From contig JAQWJQ010000019.1 in NCBI GenBank assembly GCA_029248265.1, forward strand, positions 1 to 35,756: a stretch of DNA of 35,756 bases, given 5' to 3'. Source of the DNA: Planctomycetota bacterium. Lineage in GTDB: Bacteria; Planctomycetota; UBA1135; GCA-002686595. Position numbers and translations under genes: made by a program. The notes beneath the pieces are model-generated. The model searched no databases and was not told where the DNA came from. It saw only the letters and a list, made by a program, of their open reading frames with translations. Positions 8,212 through 15,499 of the stretch are shown here, in pieces. Within the stretch, counting starts at the first letter, position 1. The number at the start of each line of letters is the position of its first letter.

Positions 8212-9120
8212 ATGCACATCGCAACCAGAGGAAGCCAGCTCGCCCTGTGGCAAGCACGCACGACCCAGGCCGCCCTCGGCGACGGGCACGAGCTGCTGAC
8301 CGTCAAGTCCTCAGGGGACCTCGACCGAGAGACCGAGCTGGCGCGCTTCGGCCGCATCGGCATCTTCACGGCGGAGGTGGACCGCGCCGTCCTCGACGGC
8401 CGCGCGGCCATCGGAGTCCACAGCATGAAAGACATGACCACGACCCTCCAGGAGGGCGTGGTGCTCGCGGGCTGCCTCCCCCGGGGGCTCGTGGAGGACG
8501 CGTTGATCACGAAGCACGGCGGGGGTCTCGACGACCTCGAGGTGGGGAGCCGCGTCGGGACGGGGTCCATGCGCAGGGGCTCCATGGTCCGCGCCGCGCG
8601 CCGCGGCCTCGAGGTCGTACCTCAGCGTGGCAACGTGAATACGCGCCTCGCCCACGTCCTTGAGGGGGACCTCGACGCCTGCCTCCTGGCCCGCGCCGGG
8701 CTGGAGCGGCTCGGGCTCGCCGAGCACATCAGCGAGGTCCTGAGCGTCGACCGCTTCCTCCCCGCCGTGGGGCAGGGGATCGTGGGCATCACCTGCCGCG
8801 AGGACGACGGGGCGACCCGCGCGCTCCTCGAATCTCGCCTGCGGGACCCCGAGGCCTGGGCCGCCGCCCTGGCGGAACGCGCCTTCCTCCGGGGGACCAA
8901 CGGCGGCTGCAACGCCCCGATCGCCGGACACGCGACGGTCGACGACGGCGCGGTCCATCTCCGTGGCCGGGTCCTCTCACTCGACGGCACCCAGGTGCTG
9001 GAGGGCGAGGCGCGCGGCGGCATGTCCGACGCCGAGGCGCTCGGCGCGACCCTGGCTGAGGACCTCCTCTCCCGCGGCGCGGGGGAGCTCGTCGAGCAGG
9101 CCCGCAGGCTGACCTCATGA
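8212..9120 (+). CDS. hemC: Hydroxymethylbilane synthase (porphobilinogen deaminase)
   Basis: 302 residues. It polymerises four porphobilinogen units into hydroxymethylbilane using a covalent dipyrromethane cofactor. It begins MHIATRGSQLALWQA, the standard family N-terminus. HSMKDMTTTLQEGV contains the catalytic Asp region (VHS.KD). RRGSMVRAARRGLEVVPQRGNVNTRL is the conserved Arg-rich substrate segment. C233 in GGCNAPI is the cofactor attachment cysteine; the usual form is GGCQVPI, so the Asn-Ala variation is mild. No Shine-Dalgarno sequence precedes the ATG. The stop overlaps the hemD ATG (ATGA), so the two consecutive pathway steps are translationally coupled. Confidence 0.97.
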   Translation: MHIATRGSQLALWQARTTQAALGDGHELLTVKSSGDLDRETELARFGRIGIFTAEVDRAVLDGRAAIGVHSMKDMTTTLQEGVVLAGCLPRGLVEDALITKHGGGLDDLEVGSRVGTGSMRRGSMVRAARRGLEVVPQRGNVNTRLAHVLEGDLDACLLARAGLERLGLAEHISEVLSVDRFLPAVGQGIVGITCREDDGATRALLESRLRDPEAWAAALAERAFLRGTNGGCNAPIAGHATVDDGAVHLRGRVLSLDGTQVLEGEARGGMSDAEALGATLAEDLLSRGAGELVEQARRLTS

Positions 9121-9839
9121 GCCCCCGCCGGACCGCCAGGATCTGCTTGACCGGTCCCGCGACCCTGCGCGCCGCTGCGAAGTGGATCGAGGCCGTGGAG
9201 GCCACCCCCACCTGGACCCCCATCCACTGCCCGCTGGTGCGGGTGGTCGGGCAACGGATCGAACCCGCCAGAGTGGCCGTGCTGCCCGCGATGGTCGCGG
9301 TCACCAGCCAGAACGCGATTCCGGCCCTGGAGCGACTCTGGGAGGAGCGCACGGACGTTCGCGAGGCCCCGCACGCGGCGGTGGGGCTCTCCACCGCACG
9401 GTCCCTGCGGGAGAAGGGGGTGGACCCCGTGATCGTTGGCGGCAAGGACGAGAGCGGGTCCGCCAGCCTCGCCTCGGCCATCGTCTCGGCCACGCAACCC
9501 GGAGAGCGGATCCTGTGGCCGCGGGGGGGCCTCGCCTCAGACCTCCGAGAGCACCTCGTGGTCGCCGGTCGACTGGTCGACGACCCGCTGGCGTATCGCA
9601 CCGAGCGGGTCCCTGAGGTGATCCTCCCCGAGGATCTGGACGCAGCCTTCTTCGCCAGCCCGTCGGCGGCGCAGGCCTGGCTGCGGAAGGGTGACGCACC
9701 CCGCGTCACCGCCATCGCCATCGGGGCGACCACCCAGGCCGAACTGGCCACCTACTACTCCCGATTCCAACGGCTCATTCGGCTCCCCCGCCCCTCTCCC
9801 GATGCGCTCGTGAGCGCGCTCGCTACACTTCGCGGGTGA
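9117..9839 (+). CDS. hemD: Uroporphyrinogen-III synthase
   Basis: 240 residues. It closes and inverts ring D of hydroxymethylbilane to give uroporphyrinogen III. HemD sequences are poorly conserved. The call rests on position directly after hemC, length, and weak family features: VAVTSQNAIPAL (the usual VFTSxNAV segment), GLSTARSLREKGVDPVIVG, RILWPRGGLASDLREHL and FFASPSAAQAWL. The ATG overlaps the hemC stop by 4 bases, and its own stop overlaps the hemL GTG. Confidence 0.88.
   Translation: MSPRRTARICLTGPATLRAAAKWIEAVEATPTWTPIHCPLVRVVGQRIEPARVAVLPAMVAVTSQNAIPALERLWEERTDVREAPHAAVGLSTARSLREKGVDPVIVGGKDESGSASLASAIVSATQPGERILWPRGGLASDLREHLVVAGRLVDDPLAYRTERVPEVILPEDLDAAFFASPSAAQAWLRKGDAPRVTAIAIGATTQAELATYYSRFQRLIRLPRPSPDALVSALATLRG
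9824..9829 (+). promoter_or_regulatory. Possible internal -10 (TACACT) before hemL
   Basis: TACACT, 6 bases, then the GTG of hemL. It lies inside the last hemD codons, so it may be coincidental, but the spacing matches the leaderless pattern at other genes in the window. hemL can also be reached by GTGA coupling from hemD. Confidence 0.3.
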
Positions 9840-11137
9840 GCCAACAACCCTTCGTCAGAACTCGCAGCGAGGAGATCTTCCACGCGGCAAAGGAACTCAT
9901 CCCCGGCGGCGTCAACAGCCCTGTCCGTGCGTACGGCAGCGTGGGCGGCATCCCACCCCACCTCGTCCGTGGAGCGGGCGCGCTCGTCTGGGACGAGGAT
10001 GGGAATGAGTATGTGGACCTGGTCGGCTCGTACGGCCCCCTGATCCTGGGTCACGCGAACGCGGAGGTCCGAACGGCGCTCCACGAGGCCGTCGACGGGG
10101 GCACGACGTTCGGCGCGCCCACCCGCGGCGAGCTCGAGATGGCCCGAGACATCTGCGAGCGCGTCCACTCGGTGGAGATGGTCCGCCTCGTCAACTCTGG
10201 CACCGAGGCCACCATGTCCGCCGCGCGCCTCGCGCGAGCGGCGACGGGCCGCGAGAAGATCCTGAAGTTCGAGGGCTGCTACCACGGCCACGGCGACTCC
10301 TTCCTCGTGGCCGCCGGCAGCGGCGCCCTCACGCTCGGAGCCCCTGACTCCCCCGGTGTCACCCGCTCTACCGCGGCGAACAGCCTCGTGGCGGTCTACA
10401 ACGACCTCGACTCGGTCAAGACCGTCTTCGATCAGCACGGGCCGGAGATCGCGGCCGTGTTCGTTGAACCAGTGGCCGGCAACATGGGGACGATCCCCCC
10501 CGACCCCGGCTTCCTCGAGGGGCTCCGCGCCCACTGCGACGTCTCCGGAGCCCTGCTCGTCTTCGACGAGGTGATGACGGGCTTCCGCGTCGCACGTGGC
10601 GGCTTCCAGGACTTCACCGAGGTCCGCTGTGACCTGATCACCCTCGGGAAGATCATCGGCGGCGGCCTGCCCGTGGGCGCCTACGGCGGGCGCCGCGACC
10701 TCATGCAACAGGTCGCTCCGGCCGGCCCCATGTACCAGGCCGGCACGCTGAGCGGGAACCCCCTCGCGGTCGCGGCGGGACGCAAGACCCTCGAGATCCT
10801 CGGCCGTGATGGGATCTACGAGGCCCTCGAGGCTGCTGGCTCCGAGCTCGCCAAGGGCTTGATGGAGATCGCCGCGAGGCACGGGCGCGTGCTCGCCGTG
10901 GGCCGCATCGGGTCCATGATGTGCCCCTACTTCTCGGCCGTCATGCCCCGCAACCTCTCGGACGTCACGGCCACCGACCGCGAGGCCTGGGTCCGCTTCT
11001 TCAACGAGATGCTCGCCCGAGGGGTCCTGATGCCGCCGTCTCCCTACGAGGCGTTCTTCCTCTCGGTGGAGCACGACAGCGACATCCTGGGGCGGGTGCT
11101 CGAGGCGGCGGACGCCAGCTTCGGCGCCATCGCCTGA
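9836..11137 (+). CDS. hemL: Glutamate-1-semialdehyde 2,1-aminomutase
   Basis: 433 residues, a class III PLP aminotransferase fold. It converts glutamate-1-semialdehyde to 5-aminolevulinate. Visible features are LIPGGVNSPVRAYG at the N-terminus, FEGCYHGHGDSFLVAAGSG, the cofactor-binding VFDEVMTGFRVA, and K272 in TLGKIIGGGLPVGAYGG as the PLP Schiff-base lysine. The GTG start overlaps the hemD TGA. An ATG is not available at the expected N-terminus. With hemA upstream it completes the C5 route to aminolevulinate; the next enzyme, HemB, is not in the window. It is the last haem gene; 48 bases separate it from gmhA. Confidence 0.97.
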   Translation: MSQQPFVRTRSEEIFHAAKELIPGGVNSPVRAYGSVGGIPPHLVRGAGALVWDEDGNEYVDLVGSYGPLILGHANAEVRTALHEAVDGGTTFGAPTRGELEMARDICERVHSVEMVRLVNSGTEATMSAARLARAATGREKILKFEGCYHGHGDSFLVAAGSGALTLGAPDSPGVTRSTAANSLVAVYNDLDSVKTVFDQHGPEIAAVFVEPVAGNMGTIPPDPGFLEGLRAHCDVSGALLVFDEVMTGFRVARGGFQDFTEVRCDLITLGKIIGGGLPVGAYGGRRDLMQQVAPAGPMYQAGTLSGNPLAVAAGRKTLEILGRDGIYEALEAAGSELAKGLMEIAARHGRVLAVGRIGSMMCPYFSAVMPRNLSDVTATDREAWVRFFNEMLARGVLMPPSPYEAFFLSVEHDSDILGRVLEAADASFGAIA

Positions 11138-11146
11138 GCCAGAGCT

Positions 11147-11161
11147 AAAGGAGGCGATCCA
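11147..11161 (+). promoter_or_regulatory. Orphan extended Shine-Dalgarno-like sequence
   Basis: AAAGGAGGCGATCCA is complementary, with one mismatch, to the conserved 3' end of bacterial 16S rRNA (reverse complement AAAGGAGGTGATCCA). No ATG, GTG or TTG lies 5-12 bases downstream; the gmhA ATG is 24 bases beyond its end. It might be a ribosome standby site on read-through mRNA from hemL, or chance. Confidence 0.35.
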
Positions 11162-11173
11162 CCCCTGGCAGGG

Positions 11174-11179
11174 TAGGAT
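11174..11179 (+). promoter_or_regulatory. Putative -10 (TAGGAT) for a leaderless gmhA mRNA
   Basis: TAGGAT-N6-ATG, the same geometry as at the DUF3500, rpiA and methyltransferase genes. A start here would give an mRNA beginning at the gmhA ATG and excluding the upstream AAAGGAGG. No clear -35 is present. Confidence 0.45.
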
Positions 11180-11185
11180 TCCACC

Positions 11186-11785
11186 ATGACGCCCCCCCAT
11201 GACGACGCCGTCCGGGCCTCCTTCGAGCAGGCCCGGGCCACGCTCGACGCCTTCCTGGCTGATCCCGATCTGATCCAGGCGGTCGGACGATTCGCGGCGC
11301 TGTGCCAGGCCACCCTCGAGGGTGGCGGCAAGCTCCTGTCGTGCGGAAACGGTGGCTCCATGTGCGACGCCATGCACTTCGCAGAGGAGTGGACGGGGCG
11401 CTTCCAAGGGGAGCGCAGCGCCCTCCCGGCGCTGGCCTTCTCGGACCCGAGCCAGCTCTCCTGCATCGCGAATGACTTCGGCTACGAGGAGGTCTTCGCG
11501 CGCTCCCTGCAGGCCCACGGGCGGGCTGGCGACCTGCTGGTCTGCCTCTCGACCAGCGGAGACTCACCGAACACCGTCCGCGCGATCGAGGAAGCACGCC
11601 GCATGGGGATCCAGTCCGTGGCGCTCCTCGGCAAGGGCGGCGGAAAGATGAAGGACCTCGCGGATCTCGCCATTGTGGTTCCGATGGCGGACACGTCGGA
11701 CAGGATCCAGGAGGTCCACATCAAGGTCCTCCACATCGTGATCGAGGCCGTAGAGCGGGCGATGTTCCCCACGAACTACGAGTGA
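11186..11785 (+). CDS. gmhA: Sedoheptulose 7-phosphate isomerase (SIS domain)
   Basis: 199 residues, the usual size for GmhA. It isomerises sedoheptulose 7-phosphate to D-glycero-D-manno-heptose 7-phosphate, the first step to ADP- or GDP-heptose for lipopolysaccharide or other surface glycans. SIS-domain sugar-phosphate motifs are clear: SCGNGGSMCDAMHFAEEW, CLSTSGDSPNTVRAIEEAR and ALLGKGGGKMKDLADLAIVVP. A late His (EVHIKVLHIVIEAVE) fits the zinc/catalytic position. Presence of a heptose pathway suggests a Gram-negative type envelope. The stop overlaps the GTG of the following lipoprotein gene (GTGA). Confidence 0.93.
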   Translation: MTPPHDDAVRASFEQARATLDAFLADPDLIQAVGRFAALCQATLEGGGKLLSCGNGGSMCDAMHFAEEWTGRFQGERSALPALAFSDPSQLSCIANDFGYEEVFARSLQAHGRAGDLLVCLSTSGDSPNTVRAIEEARRMGIQSVALLGKGGGKMKDLADLAIVVPMADTSDRIQEVHIKVLHIVIEAVERAMFPTNYE

Positions 11786-12567
11786 GCGCGCCGCGTGCAA
11801 CGATTGCCCTGGTGTCGGGCCTGCTCGCGCTCGCGGGCTGCGCTTCTCAGCGCCCCCCTACGCTCTCCCACCTCTCGAGCCACCCGGGCCCCGCGTGGCT
11901 CGAGCTCGGATCCAGCCGCGAGGGTCGCCCGCTGCGCGCGCTCAACCTCGGCACTGGCGGACGCCGGGTGGCCGTCATCGCTGGGATCCACGGGACCGAA
12001 CAAGAGGGCCTCCGGCATGTCCCCGAGATGATCGAGTTGCTCGCGACGCTCCCCGCGACCATCCGGCTCTACGAGGATGTGAACCCCGACGGCACCGCCG
12101 CCGCCCGCCGCAGCACGGCGAACGGAGTGGACCCCAACCGCAACTGGCCAGCGGAGAACTTCACGCCCAAGTCGACGCACGGCCCCCGCCCTCTCAGCGA
12201 GCCAGGGGTCGGCCTCGTCTACCGTGACCTCCTGCGCTTCGACCCGGACCTCGTCGTCGTACTGCACTCCACGCGCCGAGGCCCCTTCGTTAACTTCGAC
12301 GGCCCCGCCGACGGCTTCGCCGAGCGCTTCGCGGTCGCCGCAGGCCGGCCCTGGTCTACGCAGCCCTCCATGGGCTACCCCACCCCGGGCTCGCTCGGCT
12401 CCTGGTTCGGCCTGGACCGCGGCCGGCCGATCCTCACCGTCGAGTTCCTGCGAGGGGCGCCCGCGGTGGAGACTGGCCCTGCTCTCCTGCGAGGACTCCG
12501 AGCGGTGATTCAGGATGGGCCTCTGGAGCCCGCCCCCACCCGCGACGAGGTCTTCTACGTCCGCTGA
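11782..12567 (+). CDS. M14-type zinc peptidase lipoprotein (murein peptide amidase-like)
   Basis: 261 residues. The N-terminus is a lipoprotein signal with lipobox LAGC, giving lipidated C20. Zinc-site residues of the M14 carboxypeptidase/MpaA-aspartoacylase group are all present: H70 and E73 in IHGTEQEG, NPDG and DPNRNWP (N119-R120-N121), H162 in VVVLHST, and a candidate catalytic Glu221 in LTVEF. MpaA-type enzymes cut the gamma-D-glutamyl-diaminopimelate bond of murein peptides; the lipid anchor here would place it at a membrane facing the periplasm rather than in the cytosol. A role in wall turnover is plausible but substrate is not proven. It is coupled to gmhA by overlap, so both may serve the envelope. 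It is the last plus-strand gene before a strong hairpin. Confidence 0.86.
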   Translation: MSAPRATIALVSGLLALAGCASQRPPTLSHLSSHPGPAWLELGSSREGRPLRALNLGTGGRRVAVIAGIHGTEQEGLRHVPEMIELLATLPATIRLYEDVNPDGTAAARRSTANGVDPNRNWPAENFTPKSTHGPRPLSEPGVGLVYRDLLRFDPDLVVVLHSTRRGPFVNFDGPADGFAERFAVAAGRPWSTQPSMGYPTPGSLGSWFGLDRGRPILTVEFLRGAPAVETGPALLRGLRAVIQDGPLEPAPTRDEVFYVR

Positions 12568-12577
12568 GTTCAACGAA

Positions 12578-12624
12578 GCACGCCCCGCCGCCTGCGCCTC
12601 AAGGCGCAGCACAGCGGGGCGTGC
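12578..12624. terminator. Bidirectional terminator-like double hairpin
   Basis: Perfect 11-bp outer arms GCACGCCCCGC (12578-12588) and GCGGGGCGTGC (12614-12624) enclose a second perfect 7-bp stem CTGCGCC-TCAA-GGCGCAG. It sits between the convergent ends of the M14 peptidase (plus) and GNAT (minus) genes, 10 and 15 bases from their stops. No T-run is present, as is common in GC-rich genomes. Confidence 0.8.
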
Positions 12625-12639
12625 GGTCTCCCACAGGCC

Positions 12640-13716
12640 TCAGATCGAGTCGAGGCCACAGGCGTAGGGCTCGATCGGGAGCATCGGCAGGTCGACGCCG
12701 ATCTCCGCCTCAACGACCTGGGTGACGCGCTTGTCCCCCCGGGGCGGGCAGAGGGCCAGCAAGGTCTCGTTCTCGCTGAGGGTGATCTGGCCAGAAGGGC
12801 CGGTCAACGAGAGCGATTGGTCTCCCACGACCTTGACGTCGACCCCCTCCGGGGTGAGCTCGTCGAAGGCCTTCGCCACAGCGCCGAGGTCGCCGATCCG
12901 AGCCATGGCCAGGATCCCCTTGGCGCCGAGCGAACGGATGAAGGTGAAGTAAGCGGTGAAGGCCGACTCGGACTCGGGGACCATCACGAAGAGCCGGTCA
13001 CTCTCCGCGCTCGTGACCTCCCAGTGACCCGCGATGATCGGGAGCACATCCTCGGGGTCTCCCCCCCACTCGTGCACGCAGTGCGCCAGGTCCTCTCCGC
13101 GACCGACGCAGGCATATCCGGTCAACCGCCCGTTCACCTCGCGGACCAACGCTCGGAGACCGGGCGTTGTCAGCATGGCGCCTGTCTCAGCCAAGGTGCG
13201 ATCGGCCCGCGCCTCGTGGTTGCAGTAGAGCTCGTGCACCTCGGGCATGTCCCGCGCCTGCATCGGGCGCACCCCCTCCGGATCGGGGAGCAGGAAGGCG
13301 TTGCTGCCGTTGACCACGAAGACGTTTTCGGTGCCAAAGGGCACCCAGCCTCGCTTCTGGTACCAGTCCGACTCGTCAGCCCACAACAAGGCGAGGGCCG
13401 CGCCCTGCTCTGCTGCGCGGGCGATCGCCCGCTCCACGACCTCGCCGCCGTGCCCCTTGCAGCGTTGGTCGGCGCGGGTGGCGACGGAGCCGACGAAGGC
13501 GACGGGCAACCGCAGGCCACCCACGACCAGATCCCGCCGCAACCACGCGCAGGTCGAGACGACCTCGCCGTCCTCTTCGATGGTCTCAACATGACCGGTA
13601 GCGCCCGGCCCGAAGACCTGCGCGTACTCGGCCGCCATCGAACGGCCGTCTCGGAGGACGGCCTCCATCAGGTGAAGCGCAGCTTCGGGCTCACTCGTAG
13701 TCGGTGTGTTCATCAT
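12640..13716 (-). CDS. GNAT-family N-acetyltransferase with C-terminal extension
   Basis: 358 residues. The N-terminal third is a GNAT fold: AFVGSVATRADQRCKGHGGEVVERAIARAAEQG is the acetyl-CoA pyrophosphate-binding region, here with RCKGHGG in place of the usual RxxGxG/A spacing, followed by ALLWADESDWYQKRGWVPFG, the usual Y..x.GF motif. The remaining 200 residues resemble a second, degenerate GNAT-like or substrate domain, as in Eis-like two-domain enzymes. Substrate unknown. It is the last gene of the flagellar operon: its ATG (13716-13714) shares a base with the TAA of the upstream 107-residue gene (TAATG), so it is translationally coupled to flagellar genes. Whether it acts on a flagellar protein is speculation. 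The ORF opens with two adjacent ATG codons. Confidence 0.8.
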   Translation of the reverse strand: MMNTPTTSEPEAALHLMEAVLRDGRSMAAEYAQVFGPGATGHVETIEEDGEVVSTCAWLRRDLVVGGLRLPVAFVGSVATRADQRCKGHGGEVVERAIARAAEQGAALALLWADESDWYQKRGWVPFGTENVFVVNGSNAFLLPDPEGVRPMQARDMPEVHELYCNHEARADRTLAETGAMLTTPGLRALVREVNGRLTGYACVGRGEDLAHCVHEWGGDPEDVLPIIAGHWEVTSAESDRLFVMVPESESAFTAYFTFIRSLGAKGILAMARIGDLGAVAKAFDELTPEGVDVKVVGDQSLSLTGPSGQITLSENETLLALCPPRGDKRVTQVVEAEIGVDLPMLPIEPYACGLDSI

Positions 13717-14039
13717 TACTTGGCGTTGGATGAAGATTCGGATTCGGCGCTGTGCGCCTGGTGGTTGCCCCGTTGAACCGAGGCTCGATAGGCATCAATT
13801 AACTCTGTTCCGAGCGACACAGCCTCCTCCACAGAGGCCCGTGCGCTCAGGACCGCGTCCCCCAAGCGGCTGGGATCGTCGAGGTTCTCAGAGGCTTCTC
13901 CTAGCGCTCTCGTCCTCTCCTCCAGTCGCTCAAGAACGGCCCTGAATGCGGCACCGGCCTTCGCGTTGGTTGGCTGATTTCGCGCCGCCCCCTCAACGGT
14001 GACGTCCGCGTGGCTCTGAATCGTGGGATCGATCGACAT
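13716..14039 (-). CDS. Small helical protein of the flagellar operon, FliE-like
   Basis: 107 residues, not confidently recognised. It lacks a signal peptide and has a low-complexity hydrophilic tail (HSAESESSSNAK). The central part, FRAVLERLEERTRALGEA, then LGDAVLSARASVEEAV and ELIDAYRASVQ, resembles the layout of the rod/MS-ring adaptor FliE: an amphipathic helix, a short loop, then a helix ending in a hydrophobic residue-AY element. The similarity is by eye only. It has a good ribosome site (AAGGA 8 bases before ATG), unlike most genes here. It lies between flgL and the GNAT gene and is coupled to the latter. Alternatives are an anti-sigma or chaperone-type small flagellar protein. True fliE is expected next to flgB/flgC, which are outside this window. 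Confidence 0.6.
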   Translation of the reverse strand: MSIDPTIQSHADVTVEGAARNQPTNAKAGAAFRAVLERLEERTRALGEASENLDDPSRLGDAVLSARASVEEAVSLGTELIDAYRASVQRGNHQAHSAESESSSNAK

Positions 14040-14070
14040 TGGATATTCCTTGAGTGGTTTCGGCGGCGAA

Positions 14071-15486
14071 TCAGAGGAAGCGCAGCAAGCTCTGCTGCAT
14101 CAGGCGGGAACCGGTCGCCTGGGCGAGCTGGAGGGTCTGCTCGGACCGCTGGAGGTCGAGGGCGACCTCCGTGAAGTCGGCGTCCTCGACGTTGGAGATC
14201 AGGCCACGGACGGTCACCTTCAGGTCCTCGAGCCGGTTCGTCGCGATATCGATCTGCTGGGCAGCCGTGCCGAGCTTGCCGAGGCCGGTGATCATGTCCC
14301 CCTCGCTACGGTCCAGCTCACCGAGGCGGGCCTGGAGCCGGCTCGAGCGCTGTTGGCGATCCGTGTCCTCTGGCATCCGAAGGTCGGCCACCACGCCGCG
14401 GATGGTCTCGAAGACGCTCGGCGTGCCCGAGAAGGTGACCAGGTCACTCCCAGCCACCTTCAGGCCGGTGGTGTCCACGTGGAGCCGCGCGCCCGTGCTC
14501 TCGCTCCGCAGGAGCAGGTCCGTCTCCGTGAGGTTCACGGGGGTGAAGCTCTCTCCGTCGATCGAGATCGAGGCAGAGCCCAGGACAGAGGTGGTCAGGT
14601 CGGCCCCCGCCCACGCGCTCAGGTCCAGCTCGACGGTGGCGCCGTTCTCATCCCTGACCGTCATCGTGTCCGGCGTCGGCGTCGGAATGTCCAAGACCTC
14701 TCCGCTCCCGAGCTGAACGGTCCGCGCTCCGCCGTCCACCGCGAGCGACTGGGTGCCGACGAGCGTGTCCTCCGCATCGACCAGGGTGATCCCAGCGCCC
14801 ATGGTCGCCGTGGTCCCCTCCTGCCGAACGGTGAGCTCCGAGTATCCGGACCCCGAGTCCGCGGTCAGACCGCTCGCGATGCCGGTGGTCCCGGTCATCT
14901 CCGTATCCGTGTAGTCGAACTTGGCGAACACCTCCTGGCCCGAGACGTTGATCGCGACATCTGCGTCCCGTCCCGTCTGGATCCGCTGGATCTGGCCGTT
15001 CCCCTTGAAGACGAACTGAGTGACGCCGTTGACGGTCTCTTCCTGGAAGGCGCGCTCGTCCGTCGCGGTGCCGCTGAAGAGGTAACGGTCTCCGCTCTTG
15101 GTGTTCGCGATGTCGAGGAGCTGAGCCTCCAGCAGCTCCATCTGCGTCGCGATGGAGGCCCGGTCCTCGGCGCTCAGCGCGCCGTTCATACCCTGGATCA
15201 TCAGCGCCCGGAGATCCGCGACCACATTGACCCCCTCCTGGAGCCGCGCGGAGGCCTGCTCGACCACGGGCTTGGCCGTCGCCGTGGAGGTCGAGTAAGC
15301 CTGGAGCGCGCCGCGCTGCCGCCGAAGCGAGAGCGCCACAGAGGTGCCGACGGGGTCATCCGATGCGCGCACGATACGGCGCCCGCTCGAGGCCTGTTCC
15401 TGCGCCCGAATCAGCCGGGAGGTGTTCCGCTCGATCCCGCTCTGAACGAGGTCGAAGATGCGTCCTTGTGTAGGTCGAATACTCAT
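14071..15486 (-). CDS. flgL: Flagellar hook-filament junction protein FlgL (HAP3)
   Basis: 471 residues from the ATG at 15486, longer than the ~317 of enteric FlgL. It is a flagellin-like junction protein exported after FlgK. N-terminal coiled region: MSIRPTQGRIFDLVQSGIER, then QEQASSGRRIVRASDDPVG, the flagellin/FlgL hallmark. NTKSGDRYLFSGT is typical of FlgL. The C-terminus ATGSRLMQQSLLRFL matches the terminal helix that packs in the filament axis. The middle 200 residues are an expanded variable domain rich in Thr, Ser and Gly. The frame is open 31 codons further upstream, but the chosen ATG has GAGGA 6 bases before it and begins the conserved helix. It starts 13 bases after flgK ends. Confidence 0.94.
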   Translation of the reverse strand: MSIRPTQGRIFDLVQSGIERNTSRLIRAQEQASSGRRIVRASDDPVGTSVALSLRRQRGALQAYSTSTATAKPVVEQASARLQEGVNVVADLRALMIQGMNGALSAEDRASIATQMELLEAQLLDIANTKSGDRYLFSGTATDERAFQEETVNGVTQFVFKGNGQIQRIQTGRDADVAINVSGQEVFAKFDYTDTEMTGTTGIASGLTADSGSGYSELTVRQEGTTATMGAGITLVDAEDTLVGTQSLAVDGGARTVQLGSGEVLDIPTPTPDTMTVRDENGATVELDLSAWAGADLTTSVLGSASISIDGESFTPVNLTETDLLLRSESTGARLHVDTTGLKVAGSDLVTFSGTPSVFETIRGVVADLRMPEDTDRQQRSSRLQARLGELDRSEGDMITGLGKLGTAAQQIDIATNRLEDLKVTVRGLISNVEDADFTEVALDLQRSEQTLQLAQATGSRLMQQSLLRFL

Positions 15487-15499
15487 TTCAAATCCTCGC

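Noticed and set aside
13331-13355. TTTGGCACCG inside the GNAT gene as a sigma-54 site
   Set aside because: It lacks the TTGC element at the required 12-base register and lies within coding sequence.
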